Source: Romeriopsis navalis LEGE 11480
GTDB lineage: Bacteria > Cyanobacteriota > Cyanobacteriia > Leptolyngbyales > Leptolyngbyaceae
Length of the DNA stretch: 41,802 bases
Reading direction: 5' to 3'
Assembly: GCF_015207035.1 (NCBI RefSeq)
Contig: NZ_JADEXQ010000055.1
Span: forward strand, 1 to 41,802
The notes under the pieces are model-generated. The model had not been told where the DNA came from. It did no database searches and saw nothing but the letters and a program-made list of their open reading frames with translations. Numbering within the stretch: position 1 is the first letter of the stretch; each line of letters opens with the position of its first letter. Position numbers and translations under genes: made by a program. Positions 30,471 to 39,292 of this stretch are shown in pieces.

Positions 30471-30510
30471 ATTGACTGAATCGTCAACGATTCAACTCAT
30501 CTAGTTCAAA

Positions 30511-30560
30511 TAGCCTGCTGATGATCTTTACATCGATCATCAGCAGGCTATTTGCTTTTT
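30511..30560 (+). terminator. Intrinsic terminator downstream of petG
   Basis: A perfect 16-bp stem, TAGCCTGCTGATGATC with GATCATCAGCAGGCTA, has an 8-nt loop and is followed by TTTGCTTTTT. It lies about 40 bases after the petG stop. Confidence 0.92.
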
Positions 30561-30684
30561 CGGGCTACTGGCCCAGCATCAAGCAAACTTCAAACAAATG
30601 ACGCAGGGCGATCGCCCCCGCGCCATACCAACGTCATCCAGGCCGCATAGATTAGGGTTGTTGTCGAGCGAACATCGCTGAACT

Positions 30685-31383
30685 ATGGAGACGTTTCTGA
30701 TCAAAGACTTAATTCACCAGGGATTCGACATTCTGATTGGATCGTCTGCCTGGATGGGCTGGAATCTGATGCTCGCAATCATTCCGCTATATCTCAGTGT
30801 TTACCTCTTCCGCGACCAAGCGATCGGAACCAGGTGGTTGCGCCAACGCATTCACGGCTACATCCCCCAAGCAATTCGGACGAGCCTCTGGAGCTTCAGC
30901 GTCCTCGTATTTATCGCATTTCTCCCGAATGCCCCCTACATCCTCACCGATGTCATCCATCTCAACCGCTTCATTCTGGAATACAACTCGCTTTGGGTGA
31001 CGGGCTTCATCATTGCGCCACTATTCGTCGTCTTCATTGGCACGGGGTTTCTGGCCTATGTCCTGTCCTTGATTAACGTTGGTTACTATCTGCACAAACA
31101 AGGACGCGGACGCTGGATCCCTGGGGTTGAAATTACGTTGCATTTACTATGCGCGATCGGCGTATTTGTCGGGCGGTTTCCGCGGCTCAACAGTTGGTAT
31201 TTTGTGACCCAACCCGGACGAGTTTTATACACAATGTTGCACACCTTACTTTCTCCCGCCGGGATTTTAGGAATCATTGTGGGCTTTGTAATCATTACTG
31301 GACTTTACATTCCGACCAAAGAGATCGTCTTAGCGCTCGCCGCCTACAGAAAAAAGCGATCCACTTACGCAATTTACGAGTAA
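30685..31383 (+). CDS. DUF1361 membrane protein
   Basis: 232 residues with about six membrane helices. Signature: WMGWNLMLAIIPLYLSVYLF near the start, then VFIAFLPNAPYILTDVIHL (the LPNAPYILTD motif is diagnostic of DUF1361), LITLHLLCAIGVFVGRFPRLNSWY-type block and a final helix GIIVGFVIITGLYI. The family is found across bacteria with no assigned function; it is a polytopic inner-membrane protein without known catalytic residues. Stands alone between petG and a long hairpin element. Confidence 0.88.
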   Translation: METFLIKDLIHQGFDILIGSSAWMGWNLMLAIIPLYLSVYLFRDQAIGTRWLRQRIHGYIPQAIRTSLWSFSVLVFIAFLPNAPYILTDVIHLNRFILEYNSLWVTGFIIAPLFVVFIGTGFLAYVLSLINVGYYLHKQGRGRWIPGVEITLHLLCAIGVFVGRFPRLNSWYFVTQPGRVLYTMLHTLLSPAGILGIIVGFVIITGLYIPTKEIVLALAAYRKKRSTYAIYE

Positions 31384-31394
31384 CATTTGGCACG

Positions 31395-31557
31395 CTAGTT
31401 TGGTTAAACTAAGTGCTTATACGGAAAGTGGCTACGAATTGACCCAGGCGTCCAAAGTTCAAATCAGCCAAAGTTCAACCGAACTTTAGCTGACGCGCAC
31501 TTCGCTCAACTGGGTCAGTTCGTAGATTTTCTTGCTTCGGACTTAGCACCTCACTAG
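31395..31557. repeat. Long imperfect inverted repeat (about 160 nt) in a gene-free gap
   Basis: The gap 31384-31749 contains one large symmetric structure. CTAGT (31395) matches ACTAG (31553-31557), GTGC (31413) matches GCAC (31546-31549), and CTACGAATTGACCCAG (31432-31447) matches CTGGGTCAGTTCGTAG (31510-31525) with one mismatch. At its core AAAGTTC and GAACTTT pair around a 4-nt loop, extended by TCAGC/GCTGA and GCGTC/GACGC. It could be a miniature inverted-repeat element, a structured RNA or a processing site. No coding frame is supported. The rest of the gap (31558-31749) shows nothing further. Confidence 0.68.
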
Positions 31558-31749
31558 TCGGAACGATTACAGGTAATTAACTCACAGCGACCAGCGATCG
31601 TGCCGTGCCACCAGCACTACTCGATGGGGGCATCGCATAGCCAGTCCACCAGATTGATTACCTGCCCCAATGACCCCGATTCCGACAGCGAATCCGGCGG
31701 CGAGCGGGGGAGTTCCGCGAAAATCATCACGGGTTGCATCTACTAAGTC

Positions 31750-32658
31750 ATGAATATCCTGAAGCATCGGCTCACGCGGATTAGCTTGCTGGCAGCATTT
31801 CCAGTTATCTGGGGAATTGCGGTGTTGAGTATGGCGGCAAAACCTTCACCTTGGGTGAAGCAAACCCGCAGCGAAGGCTCAGTCAAAGCAGTGCTCAGCT
31901 ATGAACGATCAAATAGTGCTCCCCGGTTTCGGAATGTTCGCCTCAAAATCTTTCAAAATGGACGCCGCGTATTTAATGAAGCCGTTGCCCGTGATCAGGT
32001 AGACGATCAGGTCTTGGCCGAACGATCAGCAACAGCCTTTCAAGTGCGCGATCTCGACCAAGACGGCCAGCCCGAAATCATTGTTGATATGTTTACCGGG
32101 GGCACGCATTGCTGCACCTACTCCCAGATTTATCGCTTCGATGCGGAAGTTAATACCTACAGCCCGATCCAACACAAGTGGGGCAATAGCTTTTATCAAT
32201 TGACCGATTTGAATAAAGATGGTCTGCTCGAATTCCAAAGTCGCGACGATCGCTTTACCGGCCAATTTACCAGTTACGCTGCCTCAGCCAATCCCTTGCA
32301 AATCTGGCGCTATGAACAAGGCCAGCTCGTTGACCGGACAGCCGAATATACAGCCGCACTAGAATCCAGCGCCCAGCAACATCTCATCGCCATGCAACGC
32401 GTCGCCACCAAACCACGCGATGCCAAAGGCGTAATTGCGGCCTACCTTGCTGATCGCTACTCCCTTGGACAAGGCGCAGACAGCTGGAAATTAATCGAAC
32501 AGCTCTACCAGGGGAACGATCGAGAGGAATTCTTCACGGCGATGGAGAAATTTCTCCACAAAACCGGCTATATCGGGACTCCCGACAAACCGAAAACGAT
32601 GGCCACCACGGGACGAGGCACCAACACCTCAGCCAACACCAATATTGCCGATAACTAA
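31750..32658 (+). CDS. Exported protein with Ca-binding-like DxDxDG repeats, function unknown
   Basis: 302 residues. The N terminus is a signal peptide (basic start, hydrophobic ISLLAAFPVIWGIAVLSM, AAKPS cleavage region). The body has two FG-GAP/VCBS-like turns: VRDLDQDGQPEIIVDMF followed by GGTHCCTYSQIYRF, and LTDLNKDGLLEFQSRD. These turns usually bind Ca2+ in beta-propeller blades, though two blades are too few for a whole propeller. A helical C-terminal region (QQHLIAMQRVATKPRDAKGVIAAYLADRY) ends in a Thr/Asn-rich tail. Periplasmic or secreted location is inferred. I do not recognise a named family. Confidence 0.72.
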   Translation: MNILKHRLTRISLLAAFPVIWGIAVLSMAAKPSPWVKQTRSEGSVKAVLSYERSNSAPRFRNVRLKIFQNGRRVFNEAVARDQVDDQVLAERSATAFQVRDLDQDGQPEIIVDMFTGGTHCCTYSQIYRFDAEVNTYSPIQHKWGNSFYQLTDLNKDGLLEFQSRDDRFTGQFTSYAASANPLQIWRYEQGQLVDRTAEYTAALESSAQQHLIAMQRVATKPRDAKGVIAAYLADRYSLGQGADSWKLIEQLYQGNDREEFFTAMEKFLHKTGYIGTPDKPKTMATTGRGTNTSANTNIADN

Positions 32659-32661
32659 TGC

Positions 32662-33411
32662 CTAAGGCACCGTGGCCAATCGCCGGACTTCCGTCTCAAA
32701 TCGACCATCAGGATAAAGTCGGAACAAGCGAAAGCCCGGTGGTTGTGCATCTAGTTCCAGCGTCGCTTGTCGCGGCTTCAGTTGGATACAGGTGGAAGGC
32801 GTCCCAAAGTACTGAATATGACCTCGCTGGGTCGAAAATTCTTGATGAATATGGCCGCAGATCACCAGCTTGACTTGGTTATAACGATCGAGCACCGCAA
32901 ATAAATCATGGGCATTCGTTAAGCCAATTTGATCCATATCCGTCAGCCCACAGGCAATTGGGTGATGGTGGATTGCCACTAATGTCGGTCGAGCATCTTG
33001 TAGCTCCGTCGCCAACCATGACAGTTGTGATACCGCCAAACAGCCAGCGGGCTGGCCCACGATCGCGGAGTCTAACAAAATAAACCGCCACCCAGACTGG
33101 ACAAACGATTTCGTCCCCAGAATGCAATCGCCATTTAACTGCGTAATCGTCGCTGGATTTTGGTCATGATTCCCCGGTAGCCAATAGGTCGGAATGCCCA
33201 ATGGCACAATCAATGAGCGGGCGTATTGATAGGACGCAGCGGTTTCATCCTGAGAAATATCACCCGTTAATAACAACAGATCCGGGGATGGCGCCAATTG
33301 CCGAATTTCTTGCATCACGGCGGCAAATGTCTGATTGGTCAAGCAACCAAACATCGTTTTCTGACTATCCGCAAACAAATGAGTATCCGTCAATTGAGCC
33401 AACAGCAACAT
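32662..33411 (-). CDS. CpdA-like 3',5'-cyclic-nucleotide phosphodiesterase (metallophosphoesterase)
   Basis: About 249 residues; the ATG at 33411 or a TTG two codons upstream could serve as the start, and GGGAG lies just before both. Calcineurin-like metal-binding motifs are all present: LTDTHLF (Asp and His), LLTGDISQDE, LPGNHDQ, AIHHHPI and CGHIHQE. This set fits CpdA-type class III phosphodiesterases that hydrolyse cAMP. Its stop lies four bases after that of the plus-strand exported protein gene, so the two are convergent. It is next to the PEP-synthase-like gene upstream. Confidence 0.85.
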   Translation of the reverse strand: MLLLAQLTDTHLFADSQKTMFGCLTNQTFAAVMQEIRQLAPSPDLLLLTGDISQDETAASYQYARSLIVPLGIPTYWLPGNHDQNPATITQLNGDCILGTKSFVQSGWRFILLDSAIVGQPAGCLAVSQLSWLATELQDARPTLVAIHHHPIACGLTDMDQIGLTNAHDLFAVLDRYNQVKLVICGHIHQEFSTQRGHIQYFGTPSTCIQLKPRQATLELDAQPPGFRLFRLYPDGRFETEVRRLATVP

Positions 33412-33463
33412 CAGCAACTTACTCCCAATCTAAAATTGATGACGCGATTCAAGCCAAATCGAC

Positions 33464-35797
33464 TTATGCTCGTGCCTCCGCCGTCGCGATAACATCCTGG
33501 GCGAACCTTAAATCCGACGGGTTCACCGAAATTCCCGTCACACCACACTCCACGAGAAATGCAATCAAACTCGCATCCGCCGGCACACTACAAACCGTAC
33601 AATCCAACTGCAATTCTCGCGCTGAAGCAATCAATTGTGCCAAGGCACCATGCAAAACGGATCGGACCTGGGCATGACTCGGATCAAAGAAATCGGTCAT
33701 CAGGGCCTGCTCACGATCCACCCCAAACAACAATTGGATCAAATCATTTAAGCCGATCGCGATTCCACTCACGCCAGCCGCCGCATATTCCGGCAATGCA
33801 TAGATCACAGCCGGGATCTCCGCCATGATCCAGAGTGGCAAGGCGGCCAGACCAGCGGTCTGCACCCGCGCTGCACAAAATTCGAATTCAGCGATGGTCC
33901 GCACAAAGGGGAAAACCAACCGCAGCCGTGATTGCTGGTCCAGGTCTAACTGGGCGATCGTCCGCAATTCCGCATCCAGCCAACCCGGAAACCGCTGATA
34001 ACGCAAAGTTCCATGCAACCCCAAGGCTGGATTCACTTCGGTGGGTGAGTCACTCCCATCCGTGATTTCATGCGTCCGCCAATCCGCCAAGCGATACCAA
34101 ACTGGATAATCCGAGGGCGACGATAAAATTTGTTGCAGCTGTTGCAACAACTGCTGTTGCAGCGGCGCTGCCATCATCTCAGACAGTGGTTGCCACGGAC
34201 TACAGCCCGCTAAATAGGGTGATAGCAAATGCTCCCCACGCAACAGGCCAATCCCTTGATGAACAAGTGACTCCGGTGAAGTCGCTTGAGTTAAATGGCT
34301 AATTGTGACAAGCAGCTGTGTCTTGGTTGGCCGGGGGGCGCGCTGATCCGTCGAGCCAGCGGGGGGGGGCTCTGGCTGACGCTGTTGTTGCTCAATTGCG
34401 GCTACCGCTTGTTCCGAGGAAATGCGCTGAATCCGCCCTGCTTCAATCTGTAACCAGCTCCCCGTACGAATTTTTTGGGTCGCTTGATTTACACCCACGA
34501 TCGCGGGAATCCCCAAACTGCGCGCAATAATTGCCGCATGACTGGTAACACCGCCCGCCTCCGTCACAATTCCAGCCGCATGACGAATTAACGGCAGCCA
34601 CTCAGGGGTCAAATGCGAGGTGACGAGAATATTGCGATCGGACAACTCACTCAATAATGCCTGATTCGCATTCAGCACCACCGCCCGACCAATTCCCTGA
34701 CCCGCTGAAGCCATTACCCCGGTCGCCACTTCGACCGCGCCCCGATCGCCAGTCGGTGGCACCACCGGTTCGGGCTCACGCCATAAAGCAGTCGGATGAC
34801 GCGGGAGCTGCTCACCCAGCACCAAATGCTGGACTTGCAACTGACCATGGGCAAACTGCCAATCCACACGTAATGGCTGCTGAAACTCCGACCACAGCTT
34901 TTGCGCTAACGTATGCATCGCCTTGTCTGTCACGGGACTAGGCGGCACCACGGACGTCGGCGCCGAACTGTCAGCTGCGGCCTGCGGCATCACATGGGGT
35001 AATAGCCACTGATTCCCCGAGACAATCAGCGGATCAACGGTCGGCAGCACACGCGGCCAATGGCCCAAAATCGTATGGACCAGTTGCTGGGGGGTATGTC
35101 GTGATAGCCGCCGCTGCCCCGTCTGCCGATCGAGGACAACACAATCAATATCCATTTCTTGGGGCTGACCCGCCCAATGTACCCCCCAAAATCGCTCGAC
35201 GACTAACATTTCATCGGTGATCCACAGCCAACCGGATTGCTCAATCATCGGCAATGGCTGGATTAATGTCGCAAGTGGAATTTGCGCCAAATCGTCAACG
35301 TGGCGCAACCAATAGGATAAATTCCGCGCGCAATAGACCTCAGACCAGAAGGTTTTGAGCATTGTCTCAAGTTCATCAATTGCCCCAATTTGCGGCAATA
35401 CCAAATCACTTGCCGACATCGACAACGCACCGGCTAACGAGGGTCGAATAACCACAATGGGATGACTATATCGGGCCATCTCCCAAGTGGTTTGCAACTG
35501 GGATAACCAGGGTTCACAATTGAGCCGCTGAATCGTCGTCCAACAGTGATCCGCAAATGCCTGAAGCGTCTGCTCGGAGGGCAACTGCGCCGGAATCAAC
35601 CCAGCCTGACAATGCTGAAAAAACTGCGGCCTCGGCAGCACTAAACCATCAACAACAGGAATATCACGCGATTTCAAGACCCCTAATTGATACGCTGTTT
35701 CCCCAATCTGGTGGCGCAGCGACGAGCTGTCTACGGTGGGTTGGACCTGATTTAGCTGGACAATATTTAACGACGAAATCGCGCGATGAGAACTCAC
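33464..35797 (-). CDS. PEP-synthase/PPDK-like protein with divergent ATP-grasp domain
   Basis: 777 residues, domain order of PEP synthase. The N-terminal ATP-grasp-like part (about 10-330) is strongly divergent: the usual RSSAxxED motif is replaced by VVIRPSLAGALSMSASDL. The phosphohistidine swivel domain is intact, GIVTEAGGVTSHAAIIARSLGIPAIVGV with H420. A Gln/Pro-rich linker follows, then a TIM-barrel PEP/pyruvate domain (GIGLLRGEHLLSP, LPLWIMAEIPAVIY, GIAIGLNDLIQLLFGVDRE) with the C-terminal Cys region read as TVCSVPADASLIAFLVECGV. The shorter C-terminal barrel and altered residues suggest a paralogue with changed or lost activity, not the main PEP synthase. Substrate unknown. Confidence 0.75.
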   Translation of the reverse strand: MSSHRAISSLNIVQLNQVQPTVDSSSLRHQIGETAYQLGVLKSRDIPVVDGLVLPRPQFFQHCQAGLIPAQLPSEQTLQAFADHCWTTIQRLNCEPWLSQLQTTWEMARYSHPIVVIRPSLAGALSMSASDLVLPQIGAIDELETMLKTFWSEVYCARNLSYWLRHVDDLAQIPLATLIQPLPMIEQSGWLWITDEMLVVERFWGVHWAGQPQEMDIDCVVLDRQTGQRRLSRHTPQQLVHTILGHWPRVLPTVDPLIVSGNQWLLPHVMPQAAADSSAPTSVVPPSPVTDKAMHTLAQKLWSEFQQPLRVDWQFAHGQLQVQHLVLGEQLPRHPTALWREPEPVVPPTGDRGAVEVATGVMASAGQGIGRAVVLNANQALLSELSDRNILVTSHLTPEWLPLIRHAAGIVTEAGGVTSHAAIIARSLGIPAIVGVNQATQKIRTGSWLQIEAGRIQRISSEQAVAAIEQQQRQPEPPPAGSTDQRAPRPTKTQLLVTISHLTQATSPESLVHQGIGLLRGEHLLSPYLAGCSPWQPLSEMMAAPLQQQLLQQLQQILSSPSDYPVWYRLADWRTHEITDGSDSPTEVNPALGLHGTLRYQRFPGWLDAELRTIAQLDLDQQSRLRLVFPFVRTIAEFEFCAARVQTAGLAALPLWIMAEIPAVIYALPEYAAAGVSGIAIGLNDLIQLLFGVDREQALMTDFFDPSHAQVRSVLHGALAQLIASARELQLDCTVCSVPADASLIAFLVECGVTGISVNPSDLRFAQDVIATAEARA

Positions 35798-36079
35798 AGT
35801 GCGTTATCTCAAACTCCTTTTAGATATAAACAAAAGATACACATAAACCTTCGAGAAGAATTGTAAAACAACGCTCAATAATTCCGTGAAACCCTCGGGA
35901 AATTTTAATGTCATGCCCAATGCATGGCAATCTTTGGCCGGAATTGCGGGCGGGTCTGACCAAAGAAAATTACAAATTTTCAGGGTGCGATTATCCAATG
36001 TTGTAGAAAGAAACAGCTCGATGCAATCCAACCGAATCGCATCAATACTTTTCGTTGTTCTACTCTAGCTCGATCGTTC
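35798..36079. other. Intergenic region between the PEP-synthase-like gene and comF
   Basis: About 280 bases. Open frames present on both strands are short, lack ribosome sites and resemble nothing. It is divergent, so it should carry promoters for both neighbours. Confidence 0.45.
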
Positions 36080-36109
36080 GTGCTTAAATCATGCGCGCCT
36101 CCGATCAGC

Positions 36110-36769
36110 ATGGCCCCAATGATGAATTTCACCACAGCCCGTCGCCATCTCCAATCACTCTGGCTCCTGCGTCCACCATGCTTACTCTGTGAACGGCCCA
36201 TCGCTTCCGGTCGGGCAAATGTATTATGCACTCGCTGCGACGGTCAACTACAACAGTGCCAACAGACGTGCCCGATCGAACACGCAACCAATCGACTGAT
36301 TTGGGGCCGCTATGATCAAGCGCTGCGGCGTCTCTTGCATCAACTGAAATATCACAATCAACCCCAGATTGCGAAACTGCTCGGCCCCCGCTTGGCTCAA
36401 GCATGGCAGCAACAGCAGCTACCCAACCTAGCCGTCGTGCCGATCCCGTTACATCCAGATAAACAGCATCACCGTGGCTACAATCAAGCGGAACTTATTG
36501 CCCGGAGTTTCTGTCAGTTTACCGGGATGCGGTGTTATCCCCAGATGATCCAACGGCACAAGTTCACCCAACCCCAACATGGTCTGTCACGACATGCGCG
36601 CCAACGTAATCTAGAATCAGCCTTCACCGCCCGCAATCAACCCGCAATCAAACAAGAAATTCTCTTAGTGGACGATATCTATACAACGGGTTCCACGATC
36701 GCCGCCGCAACTGCCTGCCTGAGCGCCAAAGGACACACTGTCTGGGGCAGTTTAATCGTTGCACAATAG
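36110..36769 (+). CDS. comF: ComF-family phosphoribosyltransferase-like protein
   Basis: About 219 residues from the ATG at 36110; ATGs at 36119 and 36122 and a GTG at 36080 are alternatives and no ribosome site decides. N-terminal zinc-finger-like Cys pairs (CLLCERP and LCTRC) are typical. Then the PRTase-type core: VPIPLHPDKQHHRGYNQAELIARSF, GLSRHARQRN and the PRPP motif ILLVDDIYTTGST. ComF is needed for DNA transformation in naturally competent bacteria, and homologues are also found in bacteria where competence is unproven; in cyanobacteria it is part of the natural transformation set. The gene stands alone here. Confidence 0.9.
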   Translation: MAPMMNFTTARRHLQSLWLLRPPCLLCERPIASGRANVLCTRCDGQLQQCQQTCPIEHATNRLIWGRYDQALRRLLHQLKYHNQPQIAKLLGPRLAQAWQQQQLPNLAVVPIPLHPDKQHHRGYNQAELIARSFCQFTGMRCYPQMIQRHKFTQPQHGLSRHARQRNLESAFTARNQPAIKQEILLVDDIYTTGSTIAAATACLSAKGHTVWGSLIVAQ

Positions 36770-36794
36770 TTCTCACAGAGGCGTTCCCGCTAGT

Positions 36795-37199
36795 CTAACG
36801 ATGATGACTCAGAACTTCCGCCTCGAGCTTCAGCAGCGCATTCAACCGCAAGCTATGAAATACCGGCGCCGGATCAAGCCCGGTAATCCGCTGAAATTCT
36901 GCTTCCGTCAATAGGTTCGTAATGCCATGCAGTTGCCATTGCAATAAGACATTATGAACTTGGTGAAGCACCTCTAAACCTCGCGGCATCGGCACAATCA
37001 GCCAATTCACGACTAACACTTCCGCCATCGCTAGCTCTAACCAAGTACTGGGATAGGCCGCAAATAATTGTTTCAGGCGATCGTCAAAGCAATGGTGATC
37101 TGGACCCACCAATTGAAAACTGTCGATAATATGTTTCACGCGTTGCTGGTCAACACGCTGCTGTAAGGTTATGCCCCAATTCATGCGCTCATCTGTCAC
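36795..37199 (-). CDS. Conserved hypothetical protein
   Basis: 134 residues, mostly helical: QQRVDQQRVKHIIDSFQLVGPDHHCFDDRLKQLFAAYPSTWLELAMAEVLVVNWL, then GLEVLHQVHNVLLQWQLHGITNLLTEAEFQRITGLDPAPVF. I recall similarly built proteins in other cyanobacteria, but no function. No membrane helix, signal or metal motif. The N terminus may begin at the internal ATG (residue 6). Convergent with comF, with about 25 bases between stops. Confidence 0.65.
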   Translation of the reverse strand: MTDERMNWGITLQQRVDQQRVKHIIDSFQLVGPDHHCFDDRLKQLFAAYPSTWLELAMAEVLVVNWLIVPMPRGLEVLHQVHNVLLQWQLHGITNLLTEAEFQRITGLDPAPVFHSLRLNALLKLEAEVLSHHR

Positions 37200-37404
37200 A
37201 AAACAATCCGCTTATACAGATTATCCTAGCCGGATCCCTTGGAAAACATTTTCATTTATCACAAAATCAAGTATCTCCTTCCTGCGGCGGGATGGGCAAC
37301 GCTATCAAGTCAGCTAAATGCCTTGATCCATAGAGTTCACAGTCACTTAGACGTGGCTCAAAAAAGCTGACAAGTGGGCCATCTTATGAGATAAACCCAT
37401 GGGG

Positions 37405-37428
37405 TTCACGTGCGGCGTGAATTGCCCC
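37405..37428. promoter_or_regulatory. Hairpin in the apt leader
   Basis: TTCACG (37405-37410) and CGTGAA (37416-37421) are an exact inverted pair around a 5-nt loop; GGGG on the left and CCCC on the right can extend it with a bulge. It lies about 60 bases before the apt start, with no T run, so a leader hairpin or protein-binding site is more likely than a terminator. Confidence 0.4.
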
Positions 37429-37483
37429 ACGTTGATTGATTGTTTTCTACCCTTAACTTAATTTGCCGAGGCCAGAGTTGGTT

Positions 37484-37996
37484 ATGGACATCAAAGCCCT
37501 GATTCGCGATATTCCTGATTTTCCTCAGCCGGGGATCATATTTCGTGACATCACGACTTTACTGCGCGATCCCCAAGGATTGAAGTACACCCTCGACTTA
37601 CTGAGCGAGCAATGTGCCCCGTTGCGACCGGACTATATCGTTGGCATGGAATCCCGCGGATTTATCTTCGCCACACCGTTGGCCTACCAGTTAAATGCCG
37701 GGTTTGTCCCCGTGCGAAAACCCGGAAAATTGCCGGCCGCCGCATACTCCCAAGAGTATGCACTCGAATATGGCACCGATCGTTTAGAACTGCATAAAGA
37801 TGCCATTCCGGCAGGGAGCCGGGTGCTGATTACGGATGATGTGATTGCCACGGGTGGAACGGCCGCGGCCACCGCCAAGTTGATTCAGCAAACGGGCGGC
37901 GAGCTTGTGGGCTTTGCCTTTCTGAGTGAATTAACCTTTCTCAAGGGTCGCCAAGCGCTGCCCGATGTGCCAGTCATTTCATTGATTGAATATTAA
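37484..37996 (+). CDS. apt: Adenine phosphoribosyltransferase
   Basis: 170 residues from the ATG at 37484, which gives the normal APT length ([27 protein letters not shown]). APT salvages adenine to AMP with PRPP. Diagnostic blocks are [60 protein letters not shown] (the PRPP loop) and ELTFLKGRQ. Upstream frame extension by seven codons is not supported. A leader hairpin lies upstream. The following gene, a permease, is about 140 bases downstream on the same strand and may be a separate unit. Confidence 0.95.
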   Translation: MDIKALIRDIPDFPQPGIIFRDITTLLRDPQGLKYTLDLLSEQCAPLRPDYIVGMESRGFIFATPLAYQLNAGFVPVRKPGKLPAAAYSQEYALEYGTDRLELHKDAIPAGSRVLITDDVIATGGTAAATAKLIQQTGGELVGFAFLSELTFLKGRQALPDVPVISLIEY

Positions 37997-38138
37997 AGTT
38001 GCACCCCATAAATCCGGCTTCCCTTGCATCCCGCTGATTTCAAGGCATAATCAACACAACGCACCGCAGCCACATCGGATCGCGGGCCCCAACGCCTGAA
38101 TGAAACATCAGCGCGAGTTTTGACTAGGAACGTAATCC

Positions 38139-39182
38139 ATGACCGCATCCGCCCCAGAACCACAGCCACTGCAAAAAATAATCGCGGCCCTCACAGGAGA
38201 AACTGCTGTTTATATTTTTAAGCGGTTGATGCAGGGTTTACTGACATTGGTGCTGGCGTCAGCGGTTTGTTTTATCGTGATTCAACTGGCACCGGGCGAT
38301 TACCTCGATGCGCTCAAGGAAAACCCCCGCATTTCTAAGGAACGCCTCGATGAATTGCGCACTCAGTTTCGCCTAGATAAATCCTGGATTGAGCAATATG
38401 GATTTTGGCTCTGGGGGATTATTTCCCGGGGAGACTTTGGCACCAGCTTTGTTTACAACCGATCGGTCACGTCACTCCTATTAGAGCGAGTGCCCGCAAC
38501 CCTTATCCTGGCTTTTAGCTCACTGATCTTTGTCTGGGCAATCGGCATTCCTCTGGGAATTATTAGTGCGGTCAAACAACGCAGTTGGGCCGATAAAGTA
38601 TTACGGGTAATCAGCTACATCGGCCAAGGATTTCCCAGCTTCATCACGGGCTTACTGCTCCTGATCTTCGCCCAAAACACATCACCGCTGTTTCCCGTTG
38701 GGGATATGACCAGCATTGACCATGCCGATCTCACCTGGCTGGGCAAAATATTCGACATTGGTTGGCATATGATTTTGCCAACGATCGCCTTAAGCATTGT
38801 CGGATTTGCCGGACTTCAACGCATCGCCCGTGGTGAAATGCTCGATGTCCTACGCCAAGACTATATTCAAACGGCCCGGGCCAAAGGCTTACCGGAAAAT
38901 CGGGTGATCTATGTTCATGCATTGCGTAATGCCGTGAATCCCTTGATTACCCTGCTCGGGTTTGAATTTGCCAACCTGCTGAGCGGCGCATTTATCACCG
39001 AATTTTTCTTCAACTGGCCGGGATTAGGCCGCTTAACGTTACAGGCAGTTCAAGCACAGGACTTGTACCTGCTGATGGCGAGCCTCATGATGGGGGCCAC
39101 AATGCTAATCGTGGGCAATCTGATCGCCGATATTTTGCTGAAGTTTGTTGATCCCCGCATCAAGCTGTCGGATATGAATTAG
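38139..39182 (+). CDS. ABC transporter permease, Dpp/Opp (peptide/nickel) type
   Basis: 347 residues with AGGAAC 10 bases before the ATG. A soluble N terminus precedes the first helix (MQGLLTLVLASAVCFIVIQLAPGDY). Permease features: LRTQFRLDKSWIEQYGFWLWGIISRGDFGTSF, then VTSLLLERVPATLILAFSSLIFV, and the EAA loop EMLDVLRQDYIQTARAKGLPENRVIYVHALRNAVNPLITLLG, where it contacts the ATPase. This is the DppB/OppB-like permease of a peptide, dipeptide or nickel importer. Its usual partners (second permease, two ATPases, binding protein) are not in the window, and the next gene is on the opposite strand. Confidence 0.93.
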   Translation: MTASAPEPQPLQKIIAALTGETAVYIFKRLMQGLLTLVLASAVCFIVIQLAPGDYLDALKENPRISKERLDELRTQFRLDKSWIEQYGFWLWGIISRGDFGTSFVYNRSVTSLLLERVPATLILAFSSLIFVWAIGIPLGIISAVKQRSWADKVLRVISYIGQGFPSFITGLLLLIFAQNTSPLFPVGDMTSIDHADLTWLGKIFDIGWHMILPTIALSIVGFAGLQRIARGEMLDVLRQDYIQTARAKGLPENRVIYVHALRNAVNPLITLLGFEFANLLSGAFITEFFFNWPGLGRLTLQAVQAQDLYLLMASLMMGATMLIVGNLIADILLKFVDPRIKLSDMN

Positions 39183-39292
39183 GCCACCACTTATTCAGAC
39201 AATTTCCGCCTCAAACTGCTAAATCAACGCACTCCTCGATCCCCTGGCATATTGATGCAATGCCAGGGGATTGCTATATCCGGCCCCCAAGA

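Noticed and set aside
34355-34371. G-rich run in the PEP-synthase-like gene
   Set aside because: The run encodes Pro-rich linker codons on the coding strand and is in frame; no sign of a frameshift or of a regulatory G-quadruplex beyond composition.
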